Assembly (NCBI GenBank): GCA_040752895.1
Contig: JBFMHN010000003.1
Coordinates: 157,501 to 221,500 of the forward strand
From: Pseudomonadota bacterium
Lineage (GTDB): Bacteria; Pseudomonadota; Alphaproteobacteria; GCA-2746255
Direction of reading: 5' to 3'
Length of the DNA stretch: 64,000 bases
Shown: positions 48,163 to 56,230 of the stretch, in pieces
How positions within the stretch are numbered: the first letter of the stretch is position 1
Layout: every line of letters starts with the position of its first letter
The notes under the pieces: model-generated
What the model saw: the letters and a program-made list of their open reading frames with translations, nothing else
Database searches by the model: none
Told to the model about the DNA's origin: nothing
Program-made: the position numbers and the translations under genes

Positions 48163-48345
48163 CGGCTTCTACCGCCGGCACGTTGATCTAGCGAGTGGCC
48201 GGTTCGCCGTCATTGAGAAAGCCCGCGAGTTCACGCTGGCGCCGTGGCGGCCGGTGCTAGATCGCCATCTCGGCAAGCAGATCTCCGGCATCGCGCGGCG
48301 ACAGCATCTCCTGGACCATCGGGCGGCAGCGGAGCGGGCCATCGG
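48163..48345 (+). pseudogene. Duplicated 3' end of a relaxase gene
   Basis: This segment reads GFYRRHVDLASGRFAVIEKAREFTLAPWRPVLDRHLGKQISGIAR. It matches the relaxase end (IYRRHIDLASGRFAVIEKAREFTLVPWRPVLERNLGKLVSGIVR, 46094-46273) at DNA level with scattered differences and one missing base. It is diverged, so it derives from a related element's relaxase rather than a fresh duplication. Confidence 0.8.
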
Positions 48346-48376
48346 TGACCTAATTAGCAGTTGTTACGGCCATTAT

Positions 48377-48414
48377 GACCTGCTATCTTGTTGTTAACAA
48401 CAAGATAGCAGGTC
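48377..48414. promoter_or_regulatory. 38-bp perfect palindrome, likely operator
   Basis: GACCTGCTATCTTGTTGTT (48377-48395) is followed directly by its exact reverse complement (48396-48414), with the centre GTTAAC. It ends 4 nt before the GTG start of the HTH gene. Length, perfection and position suggest an autoregulatory operator; a transcript crossing it would also form a strong hairpin at the ribosome-binding site. Confidence 0.75.
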
Positions 48415-48418
48415 AGCG

Positions 48419-48907
48419 GTGGCAGTTCACTACACTCCCGGTCAACTCCGTGGTGCGATGACAATCCCACAGGAGACCTATCGTCATTGGAAGAAGGCCT
48501 TGGCTCCCCTGCGTCGGGGGACAGGGCATAGTCCCTGTTTTACAGCGGGCGATTTACTCAGCGTTGCAATCGTGCGTGTTCTGACCGTTGATCTCGCTGT
48601 CCGGGTCGGTGCACTTTCAGCTATTGCTGAAGCTCTCTTCGAAGCGTGCAACGCCACCTCCTGGCCAACTCTGGAACGTAGCAAGCTGATTGTCGATCTA
48701 GCGACTGGCCGCCTTCAAATCAGGCCAGAGCTTGAGAACGTCGTTTCCGAGACGCCCGTGATCACCATCCCCTTGCGGCCATTGGTGAGTCACCTGCGAG
48801 GTGCGCTTCTGACCGACGGCGAAGTCGATAACCAGGAGACACTCCGCTTTCCGCCAACCCCGCTACCCTCGAAGACCGAAGCGGTATCGACGGGAGGCCG
48901 ATCGTGA
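48419..48907 (+). CDS. MerR-like HTH regulator of the methyltransferase-PIN cassette
   Basis: Protein of 162 residues. The GTG at 48419 is preferred because it retains HYTPGQLRGAMTIPQETYRHWKKAL, a MerR-like helix-turn-helix opening. The middle (GHSPCFTAGDLLSVAIVRVLTVDLAVRVGALSAIAEALFEACN) is an all-helical dimerisation region. The start abuts the 38-bp palindrome, and the stop overlaps the methyltransferase start by 4 nt (GTGA). It is most simply a repressor of its own three-gene operon. Confidence 0.78.
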   Translation: MAVHYTPGQLRGAMTIPQETYRHWKKALAPLRRGTGHSPCFTAGDLLSVAIVRVLTVDLAVRVGALSAIAEALFEACNATSWPTLERSKLIVDLATGRLQIRPELENVVSETPVITIPLRPLVSHLRGALLTDGEVDNQETLRFPPTPLPSKTEAVSTGGRS

Positions 48908-51396
48908 ACGCCGTCGACATCATCGCCAAGGCCGCGCGATCCACGGGCTATCGGGACGAAGCGATCGTCCGCGACTATGCCTTCGTCGATGTTCTCGATC
49001 CGGCGGACACGACGCGAACAGTCTCGCTCGCCGCCTTTACACAAACGCCCCCGTCCTACCGGTCGGCCGCACTCGCTGCTGTTTCGGTGGGAGACGGCGA
49101 TACGCTGGAGTTGGTCAAGGTGCACCGCGCGCTCGGCGCGCCGCTGCTGTTTGTCATCGAAGGCGATCAGGTTTCGCTCTGGCAGGTTCGCGGTGATGCT
49201 CCGCCGCGCGTGCTTGAACGATTGCCGGTTAACGACCTACCGGCGTTGTTCGAGCGACATCGGGAAACCTGGCGCCCGGATGCTATTCACCGCGCGAAAT
49301 CGATCGGCGCCATCGACCGGAGCTACCAACTCGATTTTGTCGATCTCGGTTTGCTGCCTGCCATCGAGGGTGAAATCCATCTCAAACTCGACCGTCTTTT
49401 GGTTGACACGCTTACGGCTGCATCCGCCGCCCAACGCGGCAAGGCCCCCGAAACAAGGCTGCTGTTTCGCGTCGTATTTCGCTTGCTTGCCGCGAAGGTC
49501 TTGCAGGATCGCCAGCACCCCTATGCTCAAGGCTGGGACGCTGCCGATCTCGCCTCCGTTCTCCGTGCCATCGAATCTTACTATTCCCTGGCGTCCGTTC
49601 CGATCAGTAGCCGCCAGAAAGTGCCGCCTGCGTTTTCGGCCGCCTGGGAATGTTTGCGTGGCGGTATCAGCTTCGCCAATATTTCATCGGACGATCTAGC
49701 CTTCGTTTATGAGAATACCCTCGTTACCCCCGAAGCCCGGAAGCATTTTGGCACGCACAGCACACCGCGTCAGCTTGCCGAATATGCCGTCGCCCGATTG
49801 GAGCTTCATCGCTACAAGCCGAATGAACTAAGCGTCTATGAACCCTTCGCCGGCGCTGGCGCGTTTCTCGTTTCCGCCCTGCGGCATATGCGCGACTTGC
49901 TGCCGATCGATTGGAGCGACCAGCAGCGCCATGACTTTCTGGTCGGGCATCTCGCGGGCGACGAAATCGACCCCTTTGCCTGCGAGGTCGCGACGCTCTC
50001 CCTGATTCTGGCTGATTACCCGAATCAGAACGGCTGGCACATTGCCGAAGCTGACCTCTTCGAGGACGGGGTCCTGCAAGACCGCATCAAGGGGCGCAAT
50101 GTCGTCCTCTGCAATCCGCCTTTCGAAGCCTTTACCGCCAAGGAACGATCACGCTATCCGATCGCGAGCGAGTTTTACTCCAAACCCGTGGCGGTGCTGA
50201 ACGCTGCGCTTGATGTACATCCACTCGCGCTCGCCTTCGTCTTACCACGTCCCTTCATTTTGGACCGGCAATTCGCGGAACAACGGCGGAAGATCGAGAA
50301 GCTCTATGGCGATGTTGAACTAGTCGAATTGCCCGATCGCATCTTTGGCGCGTCCGTTATCGAATCGGCGCTCCTGATCGCTCGCGAGCCAAGGCCACCG
50401 GCTCCAGCCGTCATCAACTTGCGGTCGACCGAAGTGTCTGACCGTGATCGTGTCATTTTCCTGAAAACTGGGAAAACGACGACGGAACGCAATGTCGTGC
50501 GTGAGGTTGGCGATCCGCCCTCGGGAGAACTTTGGGTCCCGCCGTTGCAGGCAGTCTGGGATTATCTACAAGCGTCACCGCGACTGGAGCGTCACTTCAC
50601 TATCCATCGCGGGATTGAATGGAAGTCGGCGCAAGACTCGGCTTGGGGCACTCACCGTCGCGCTGGCTACAGACGGGGACTGCACACCGCCCGGGGGGCG
50701 CGACAGTTTATGTTGCCGAATCCAGTATGGCTGGACTGCCGGGGAGAAAGACTTCGAGCTAGGGCAATCGACTTGCCATGGGACCGTCCGAAGCTGGTTG
50801 TAAACGCGGGGCGCCTAAGCCGCGGACCATGGCGTATCGCGGCGATGCTCGACAAGGAAGGGCTGCTATGCTCGCAGCAATTCTTTGGACTGTGGCCGCA
50901 TGAGTCTTTTACTGACACGCAGCTTCTGACCTTCGCGGCGATTCTGAATGGGCCGGTTGCAAATGCTTTTCTCGCGGTCCATTCCCCCGCAAAGGGTATT
51001 CGAATCTCTGCCGTTGAGCAGAGTCCTGTTCCATCGGTGCTTCCATTTCATGTAGGGGAACTGGTGGCGGAGTATGTTCGGCAAATTACGGAGCCAAGAG
51101 CGTTAAATCCGGACGAGGAGCGACTGGAGGCGCTTCTTACGCAAATCGATGCAGCGGTGCTTGGTGCCTATGATCTGCCGCCACGACTGGAACGCCAGCT
51201 TCTGGAATATTTCAGTGGCGTTGATCGTCCTGTTGCGCATCCGTGGCGGCATTGGGACGTCAGCGACCCGACGCCCGGTTTGACACTGGCTGAGCGCGTG
51301 TCCAGGCGTTTTCATCCGCACGGCTCCTGGATTCAGAAAGTGTTCCAGCCATTGCCGAACGGGGAAGCCATGCTCCTGCGTACTTATGGAGCATGA
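48904..51396 (+). CDS. Large adenine-specific DNA methyltransferase (Eco57I/type IIG-like)
   Basis: Protein of 830 residues. The N-terminal ~280 residues may be nuclease-like or helical. The methyltransferase core has HSTPRQLAEYAV (start of the N6-MTase fold), SAM motif I YEPFAGAGAF (~313) and motif IV LCNPPFEAF (~403). The C-terminal half (LWVPPLQAVWDYL; HRGIEWKSAQD; LNGPVANAFLAVHSPAKGIRISAVEQSPVP) resembles the target-recognition part of single-chain enzymes. No clear PD-(D/E)xK was found at the N-terminus. The GTG start overlaps the HTH gene. With the PIN gene 6 nt downstream it forms a compact cassette. Confidence 0.82.
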   Translation: MNAVDIIAKAARSTGYRDEAIVRDYAFVDVLDPADTTRTVSLAAFTQTPPSYRSAALAAVSVGDGDTLELVKVHRALGAPLLFVIEGDQVSLWQVRGDAPPRVLERLPVNDLPALFERHRETWRPDAIHRAKSIGAIDRSYQLDFVDLGLLPAIEGEIHLKLDRLLVDTLTAASAAQRGKAPETRLLFRVVFRLLAAKVLQDRQHPYAQGWDAADLASVLRAIESYYSLASVPISSRQKVPPAFSAAWECLRGGISFANISSDDLAFVYENTLVTPEARKHFGTHSTPRQLAEYAVARLELHRYKPNELSVYEPFAGAGAFLVSALRHMRDLLPIDWSDQQRHDFLVGHLAGDEIDPFACEVATLSLILADYPNQNGWHIAEADLFEDGVLQDRIKGRNVVLCNPPFEAFTAKERSRYPIASEFYSKPVAVLNAALDVHPLALAFVLPRPFILDRQFAEQRRKIEKLYGDVELVELPDRIFGASVIESALLIAREPRPPAPAVINLRSTEVSDRDRVIFLKTGKTTTERNVVREVGDPPSGELWVPPLQAVWDYLQASPRLERHFTIHRGIEWKSAQDSAWGTHRRAGYRRGLHTARGARQFMLPNPVWLDCRGERLRARAIDLPWDRPKLVVNAGRLSRGPWRIAAMLDKEGLLCSQQFFGLWPHESFTDTQLLTFAAILNGPVANAFLAVHSPAKGIRISAVEQSPVPSVLPFHVGELVAEYVRQITEPRALNPDEERLEALLTQIDAAVLGAYDLPPRLERQLLEYFSGVDRPVAHPWRHWDVSDPTPGLTLAERVSRRFHPHGSWIQKVFQPLPNGEAMLLRTYGA

Positions 51397-51402
51397 TCGG
51401 CC

Positions 51403-51906
51403 GTGGACGGATACATTCTTGACACCTCCGTCTTATCGGCTCACCTCGACCCTTCACACCACTGGCACAGCGATGTGCGGGCGGCGATCGAGGCACTGGA
51501 TCAAGACTCGGCGCAGTTCGTCTCCGCGATGTCCTTGGCGGAACTCACCTTCGGTGTGCGGATGGCCGAGGCTTTCGGCGGAGCTTCTCTGCCGGCCCTT
51601 CAGCAGATGCTGATAGAGGCTCGTGCGTATGCAGTGCTGGACGTGACCCATCATACCTCGGCGGCTTATGCCGAACTGAAGACCAATCTCGCCAAGCGGT
51701 ATTTGGCCAAGGCGAGCCGTCGAGATCGGCCGCGCTGGCTGGAAGAATGGGTGGATAAGACAAGTGGACAGAAACTCCAGGTCGATGAGAACGACGTGTG
51801 GATGTGCGCGCAGGGGAAGGAGCGCGACCTCATTCTCGTCACGGCTGATGGTCGCATGAGGCGGATTGCTGATGCAGATCCCGAGATCCGGCTGCTCATC
51901 CTATGA
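51403..51906 (+). CDS. PIN-domain nuclease, third gene of the methyltransferase cassette
   Basis: Protein of 167 residues. PIN acidic residues are in YILDTSVLSAH (first Asp), FVSAMSLAELTFGVRM (Glu), and ENDVWMCAQGKERDLILVTADGRM (two further Asp). Such proteins cleave RNA, often as toxins. It starts with GTG 6 nt after the methyltransferase stop, so the two are co-translated. No separate antitoxin gene is seen; the HTH protein or the methyltransferase may restrain it. This is inference. Confidence 0.85.
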   Translation: MDGYILDTSVLSAHLDPSHHWHSDVRAAIEALDQDSAQFVSAMSLAELTFGVRMAEAFGGASLPALQQMLIEARAYAVLDVTHHTSAAYAELKTNLAKRYLAKASRRDRPRWLEEWVDKTSGQKLQVDENDVWMCAQGKERDLILVTADGRMRRIADADPEIRLLIL

Positions 51907-52125
51907 CACAGCAGCGACGAGTCGCTCGAAATTGGCATATTCATTGTCATTGGAATTGTGTTTCATTTCTGACGACCGGAGACTATCGACGATCGTTCGA
52001 TGTGGCCGGACGTTGTTGTTCATACCCTCTCTTACGATCTCCTTCATCCCCTCGCTTATGAGCGTAAGTAGTCGTAAATAAAGGCGATTTTCTCTTTTTA
52101 TCTTCTGCCTGAATTCTGTCTCCAT
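51901..52125 (-). CDS. Possible small AT-rich gene, convergent with the PIN gene
   Basis: An open frame of 74 residues (METEFRQKIKRENRLYLRLLTLISEGMKEIVREGMNNNVRPHRTIVDSLRSSEMKHNSNDNE...) in a lower-GC patch has protein-like composition. It ends 6 nt inside the PIN gene on the opposite strand. No family was recognised and there is no clear ribosome-binding site, so it may be chance. Confidence 0.3.
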   Translation of the reverse strand: METEFRQKIKRENRLYLRLLTLISEGMKEIVREGMNNNVRPHRTIVDSLRSSEMKHNSNDNEYANFERLVAAVS

Positions 52126-52163
52126 TCCCGAATGCGCTGTCCGCGTTCGGCGGGAGACAGCAA

Positions 52164-54203
52164 ATGACCCCGACCAAGCTCCTTATCGGCCCGATCCTGA
52201 TCGTTTTCGCGATCGTGATCGCGGGCGTCTGGGCGTCGACGCAATGGACCGCCGCCGAGCTTGGCTATCAGGCGCAATTGGGCACGCCCTGGTTTATGTT
52301 GACCGGACTCCCGGTCTATTACCCCTGGCGTTTGTTTGAATGGTGGTACGCCTATGAGGCCTACGCCCCGCGCATCTTCGACCGGGCGGGAATGCTGGCC
52401 GGCGCCAGCGGCTTCATGGGGTGCGCTGCGGCGGTTATCGGCTCGCTGTGGCGGGCACGCCAGAACCGGCTCGTCACCACCTACGGCTCGTCGCGTTGGG
52501 CGAACAAGCGCGAGATCGATGCGGCCGGACTCTTCCGGGCCGCCGGCGTTTTCCTCGGCCGCCTCGGCGGTCAGTATCTGCGCCATGACGGTCCCGAGCA
52601 TGTCATGGCCTTCGCGCCGACGCGCTCGGGCAAGGGCGTCGGCCTCGTCATTCCCACGCTTCTCTCCTGGACCGGGTCGGCGGTCGTTCATGACATCAAG
52701 GGCGAGAACTGGCAACTGACCGCCGGCTGGCGGTCACGTTTCTCGCACTGCCTGCTGTTCAATCCGACCGATCCGCGTTCGGCCCGCTACAACCCGCTTC
52801 TGGAAGTGCGCAAGGGATCGGACGAGGTTCGCGACGTCCAGAACATCGCCGACATTTTAGTCGACCCGGAAGGCGCGCTGGAACGCCGCAGCCACTGGGA
52901 GAAGACCAGCCACTCGCTGTTGGTCGGCGCCATCCTGCATGTGCTCTACGCCGAGGAAGAGAAGACACTCGCCCGCGTCGCTACCTTCCTCTCCGATCCG
53001 CAGCGCTCCTTCGCCCACACGTTGCGCCGGATGATGGCGACCAATCATCTCGGCACGCCGGATCATCCGCGGGTTCATCCTGTCGTCGCTTCGGCCGCGC
53101 GCGAGGTGCTGAACAAGTCCGAGAACGAACGCTCGGGCGTGCTCTCCACCGCCATGTCGTTTCTCGGCCTCTATCGCGATCCGACCGTGGCGGCGACGAC
53201 GGCGGCCTGCGACTGGCGCATCGTCGATCTGGTCGATGCGGCGCGGCCGGTCTCGCTCTATCTCGTCATTCCGCCGTCGGACATCTCGCGGACCAAACCG
53301 CTGGTGCGGCTGGTGTTGAACCAGATCGGCCGCAGGCTGACCGAGCGGCTGGAGGGCGATCCCGGCAAGCGCCGTAAGCACCAGCTCCTGATGATGCTGG
53401 ACGAGTTTCCCGCGCTCGGGCGGCTCGACTTTTTCGAGACCGCGCTCGCCTTCATGGCCGGCTATGGCATCCGCGCCTACCTGATCGCCCAATCCCTCAA
53501 TCAGATATCCAAAGCCTACGGCGAGAACAACGCCATCCTCGACAATTGCCATGTTCGCATCGCCTTCAGCAGCAATGACGAACGGACGGCGAAGCGGATT
53601 TCCGACGCGCTCGGCACGGCGACCGAGCTGCGTGCCCAGCGCAACTATGCTGGCCATCGTCTGGCGCCGTGGCTCTCCCACGTCATGGTCAGCCGGCAGG
53701 AGACCGCCCGCCCGCTGCTGACACCGGGCGAGGTGATGCAATTGCCGCCAGCCGACGAACTGGTGCTGGTCTCCGGCCTGGCGCCGATCCGGGCGAAGAA
53801 GCTCCGCTATTACGAAGACCGCAACTTTACATCGCGCGTGGCGGACGCACCGGTGCTGGCCGATGTCGTCTATCACGACAAGCCGGCGTCTCGGCCGGAT
53901 GACTGGAGCGGCCAGGTGCGCGGCCTTCATATCCGCCTCGCCGCCGTGGTCGATGAGGAAGGCGGCCTTGCCGAAGAAGAGGGCGGGCTCCAGCAGCAAC
54001 GCCATCCTGGTCTGCCGGAAGAGGGTGTCACCAAGCCAGCCGCCGCCGAGCACGAAACCGATCTTGGCCTGGCCGACGACGAATCCGACACGGCCGCCGA
54101 CAAGCGCGCCATGGATCGACTGCGTGGTCTCGGCTCGGTCGCGCGCGCCCACGCCATGAACGAGGGCACGGGTCGCGGCGACGACCTGCTGCCGTCCTTC
54201 TGA
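52164..54203 (+). CDS. traG: TraG/VirD4-type coupling protein
   Basis: Type IV coupling protein of 679 residues that brings the relaxase-DNA complex to the channel. Two N-terminal membrane segments (LLIGPILIVFAIVIAGVWAST; GMLAGASGFMGCAAAVIGSLW) precede GSSRWANKREIDAAG. Walker A is APTRSGKGVGLVIPTLL (~150) and Walker B MLDEFPALGRLDFFE (~410). A C-terminal acidic tail (EEGGLAEEEGG...) ends the protein. GGGAGACAGCAA gives its start. It begins the trb transfer operon. Confidence 0.95.
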   Translation: MTPTKLLIGPILIVFAIVIAGVWASTQWTAAELGYQAQLGTPWFMLTGLPVYYPWRLFEWWYAYEAYAPRIFDRAGMLAGASGFMGCAAAVIGSLWRARQNRLVTTYGSSRWANKREIDAAGLFRAAGVFLGRLGGQYLRHDGPEHVMAFAPTRSGKGVGLVIPTLLSWTGSAVVHDIKGENWQLTAGWRSRFSHCLLFNPTDPRSARYNPLLEVRKGSDEVRDVQNIADILVDPEGALERRSHWEKTSHSLLVGAILHVLYAEEEKTLARVATFLSDPQRSFAHTLRRMMATNHLGTPDHPRVHPVVASAAREVLNKSENERSGVLSTAMSFLGLYRDPTVAATTAACDWRIVDLVDAARPVSLYLVIPPSDISRTKPLVRLVLNQIGRRLTERLEGDPGKRRKHQLLMMLDEFPALGRLDFFETALAFMAGYGIRAYLIAQSLNQISKAYGENNAILDNCHVRIAFSSNDERTAKRISDALGTATELRAQRNYAGHRLAPWLSHVMVSRQETARPLLTPGEVMQLPPADELVLVSGLAPIRAKKLRYYEDRNFTSRVADAPVLADVVYHDKPASRPDDWSGQVRGLHIRLAAVVDEEGGLAEEEGGLQQQRHPGLPEEGVTKPAAAEHETDLGLADDESDTAADKRAMDRLRGLGSVARAHAMNEGTGRGDDLLPSF

Positions 54204-54214
54204 GGAGCCGCCCC

Positions 54215-54628
54215 ATGAAACGCTCCAAGATCCGCCATCAACTTTTCCTCGACGCCGATCTCAGCGAGAAGCTAGAGGCGCTGGCGGCGAAGCCCGGCGC
54301 GTCCAAGTCCGCCATCCTGGCCGATGCGGTGGCGGCGTGGCTCACCCGGCGCGGCTCGCAGGAACTCGACGACCGCTTCGGGCTCCGCCTCAATCGGATC
54401 AGCGCCCAGCTCAACCGCATCGAGCGCGACGGCCAAGTGCTGCTGGAGAGCCTGGCGCTGTTCGTCCGTTACCAGCTCACCGTCACGGCGCCGCTGCCCG
54501 AACCGGGTCAAGCGGCGCGCGCGGTCGGACGCGACCGCTTCCAAGCCTTCATCGACCAGGTCGGCCGGCAGATCGCCGGCGGCGGCCGCACCCTCGGCGG
54601 CAATACGGATGGAGAGGGAACGCCATGA
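54215..54628 (+). CDS. CopG-type ribbon-helix-helix protein
   Basis: Protein of 137 residues with an N-terminal ribbon-helix-helix (RSKIRHQLFLDADLSEKLEALAAKPGASKSAILADAVAAWLTRRG) and a helical C-terminal part. This gene is regularly placed between traG and trbB in alphaproteobacterial trb clusters. It probably regulates the operon or acts as an accessory oriT protein. It ends overlapping trbB by 4 nt (ATGA). Confidence 0.88.
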   Translation: MKRSKIRHQLFLDADLSEKLEALAAKPGASKSAILADAVAAWLTRRGSQELDDRFGLRLNRISAQLNRIERDGQVLLESLALFVRYQLTVTAPLPEPGQAARAVGRDRFQAFIDQVGRQIAGGGRTLGGNTDGEGTP

Positions 54629-55617
54629 GCAGTCTCTCTCATCCCGAAGCCCAGGGCCGCCGCCGCGCCATGCTGCGCACCGCCATGGGACCGGCGATCG
54701 CGGCGGCGCTCGCCGATCCCGCTGTCATCGAGGTGATGGTTAATCCGGACGGCAGCCTGCGGCTCGATCGTCTCGGTGAGGGACGGATCTACACCGGGGA
54801 ACGGCTCGAACCGGCCGAGGTCGAACGCATCATTCGTTTGGTTGCAAGCCACGTCCGAATGGAGGTGCATGCCGGCAATCCGGTGGTCAGCGCCGAGCTA
54901 CCGCCGCGCGATGACGGTATCAGCGGCGAACGTTTCGAAGGTTTGCTGCCGCCGGTCTCGACCGCACCCTGCTTCGCCATCCGCAAGCCGGCGGCCAGGG
55001 TCTACACCCTCGACGACTACATCGCCGATCGCATTCTGGCGCCGATCCAGGCAGACGCGCTGCGTAAGGCCGTTCGTGACCGCCGCAACCTGCTGATCGC
55101 CGGCGGCACCAGCTCGGGCAAGACGACGCTCGCCAACGCATTGCTTGCCGAGGTGGCACGCTTCGACGAGCGGGTGATCATCCTAGAGGACACGCGCGAA
55201 CTGCAATGCGCGGCGCCTGACTGCGTGGCGCTCCGCACCAAGCCGGGCGTGGTGAGCCTAGCCGATCTCGTCCGCTCGACGCTTCGCCTGCGTCCCGACC
55301 GCATCATCGTCGGCGAGGTCCGGGGCGCGGAAGCCCTCGACATGCTCAAAGCCTGGAACACCGGCCATCCGGGCGGCATCGCCACGGTGCATGCGAACTC
55401 CGCCCGATCCGCGCTCTACCGCCTCGAACAGCTTGTCCAGGAAAGCGTCGTCACCGTGCCGCGCCGCCTCATCGCCGAGGCGATCGACCTCGTCGTCTTC
55501 ATCCAGGGCCGGGGCCTGGCGCGCCGCATCGAGACCATCGCCGAGGTCACGGGCCTCGACGCGGACGGCGATTACGCCGTCACCGATCTCACCCCCCACC
55601 GGCTTCATGACCTCTGA
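54625..55617 (+). CDS. trbB: TrbB (VirB11-type ATPase)
   Basis: Hexameric traffic ATPase of 330 residues powering pilus assembly and transfer. Walker A is LLIAGGTSSGKTTLANALL (~160), the Asp box VIILEDTRELQC and Walker B LRPDRIIVGEVRGAEALDMLKAWNTGHPGGIATVHANS with the His box. The N-terminal domain (AALADPAVIEVMVNPDGSLRLDRLGEG) is intact. It overlaps the CopG-type gene upstream. Confidence 0.95.
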   Translation: MSSLSHPEAQGRRRAMLRTAMGPAIAAALADPAVIEVMVNPDGSLRLDRLGEGRIYTGERLEPAEVERIIRLVASHVRMEVHAGNPVVSAELPPRDDGISGERFEGLLPPVSTAPCFAIRKPAARVYTLDDYIADRILAPIQADALRKAVRDRRNLLIAGGTSSGKTTLANALLAEVARFDERVIILEDTRELQCAAPDCVALRTKPGVVSLADLVRSTLRLRPDRIIVGEVRGAEALDMLKAWNTGHPGGIATVHANSARSALYRLEQLVQESVVTVPRRLIAEAIDLVVFIQGRGLARRIETIAEVTGLDADGDYAVTDLTPHRLHDL

Positions 55618-55634
55618 CAGACGGGAGACCCAAC

Positions 55635-55958
55635 ATGCGTGCTCATCTTCGTTCGTTGCGAACGGCCGTCTCGGGCGCCGTGCTTTCGGTGGCCGTGACC
55701 GCGACGGCCCACGCCGCCGGCTCCAACATGCCCTGGGAGCAACCGCTTCAGCAGATCCTGGAATCCGTGCAAGGGCCGGTCGCCAAGATCGTGGCGGTGA
55801 TCATTATCATCGTCACCGGCCTGACGCTCGCCTTCGGCGAGACGTCGGGTGGCTTCCGCCGGCTGATTCAGATCGTCTTTGGGCTGTCGATCGCCTTCGC
55901 GGCGTCGAGCTTCTTCCTGTCCTTCTTCTCCTTCGGCGGCGGGGCGCTCGTGTCATGA
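55635..55958 (+). CDS. trbC: TrbC (VirB2-type pilin)
   Basis: Pilin precursor of 107 residues. A long signal peptide (LRTAVSGAVLSVAVTATAHA) is followed by two membrane segments, KIVAVIIIIVTGLTLAFGE and IVFGLSIAFAASSFFLSFFSFGG. It is the major subunit of the conjugative pilus and the likely substrate of TraF. GGGAGACCCAAC upstream is its ribosome-binding site; it overlaps trbD by 4 nt. Confidence 0.93.
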   Translation: MRAHLRSLRTAVSGAVLSVAVTATAHAAGSNMPWEQPLQQILESVQGPVAKIVAVIIIIVTGLTLAFGETSGGFRRLIQIVFGLSIAFAASSFFLSFFSFGGGALVS

Positions 55959-56230
55959 GCGTCCATAGCGCCAATCACCTGGCGGGATTCGAGGCGCCGC
56001 TGCACCGCGCGCTGACCGAACCGATCCTCTTGGGCGCCGCGCCGCGCGCCATCGCCATCGTCAACGGCACGGTGGCCGCCGCAATGGGCCTCGGCCTCCA
56101 GATGTGGATCGCTGGCATCGTGCTGTGGCTGGTCGGCCATTCGCTGGCGGTGTTCGCGGCGAAGCGCGATCCCGACTTCGCGCAGGTGCTGGCTCGTCAC
56201 CTCCGCCAGAAGGCATGGTGGTCATGCTGA
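55955..56230 (+). CDS. trbD: TrbD (VirB3-type)
   Basis: Protein of 91 residues with two membrane segments (AIVNGTVAAAMGLGLQMWIAGIVLWLVGHSLAVFAA) after FEAPLHRALTEPILLGAAPR, the VirB3/TrbD signature. It connects the pilus to the TrbE ATPase. The ATG at 55955 overlaps the trbC stop, and its 3' end overlaps trbE by 7 nt. Confidence 0.93.
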   Translation: MSVHSANHLAGFEAPLHRALTEPILLGAAPRAIAIVNGTVAAAMGLGLQMWIAGIVLWLVGHSLAVFAAKRDPDFAQVLARHLRQKAWWSC

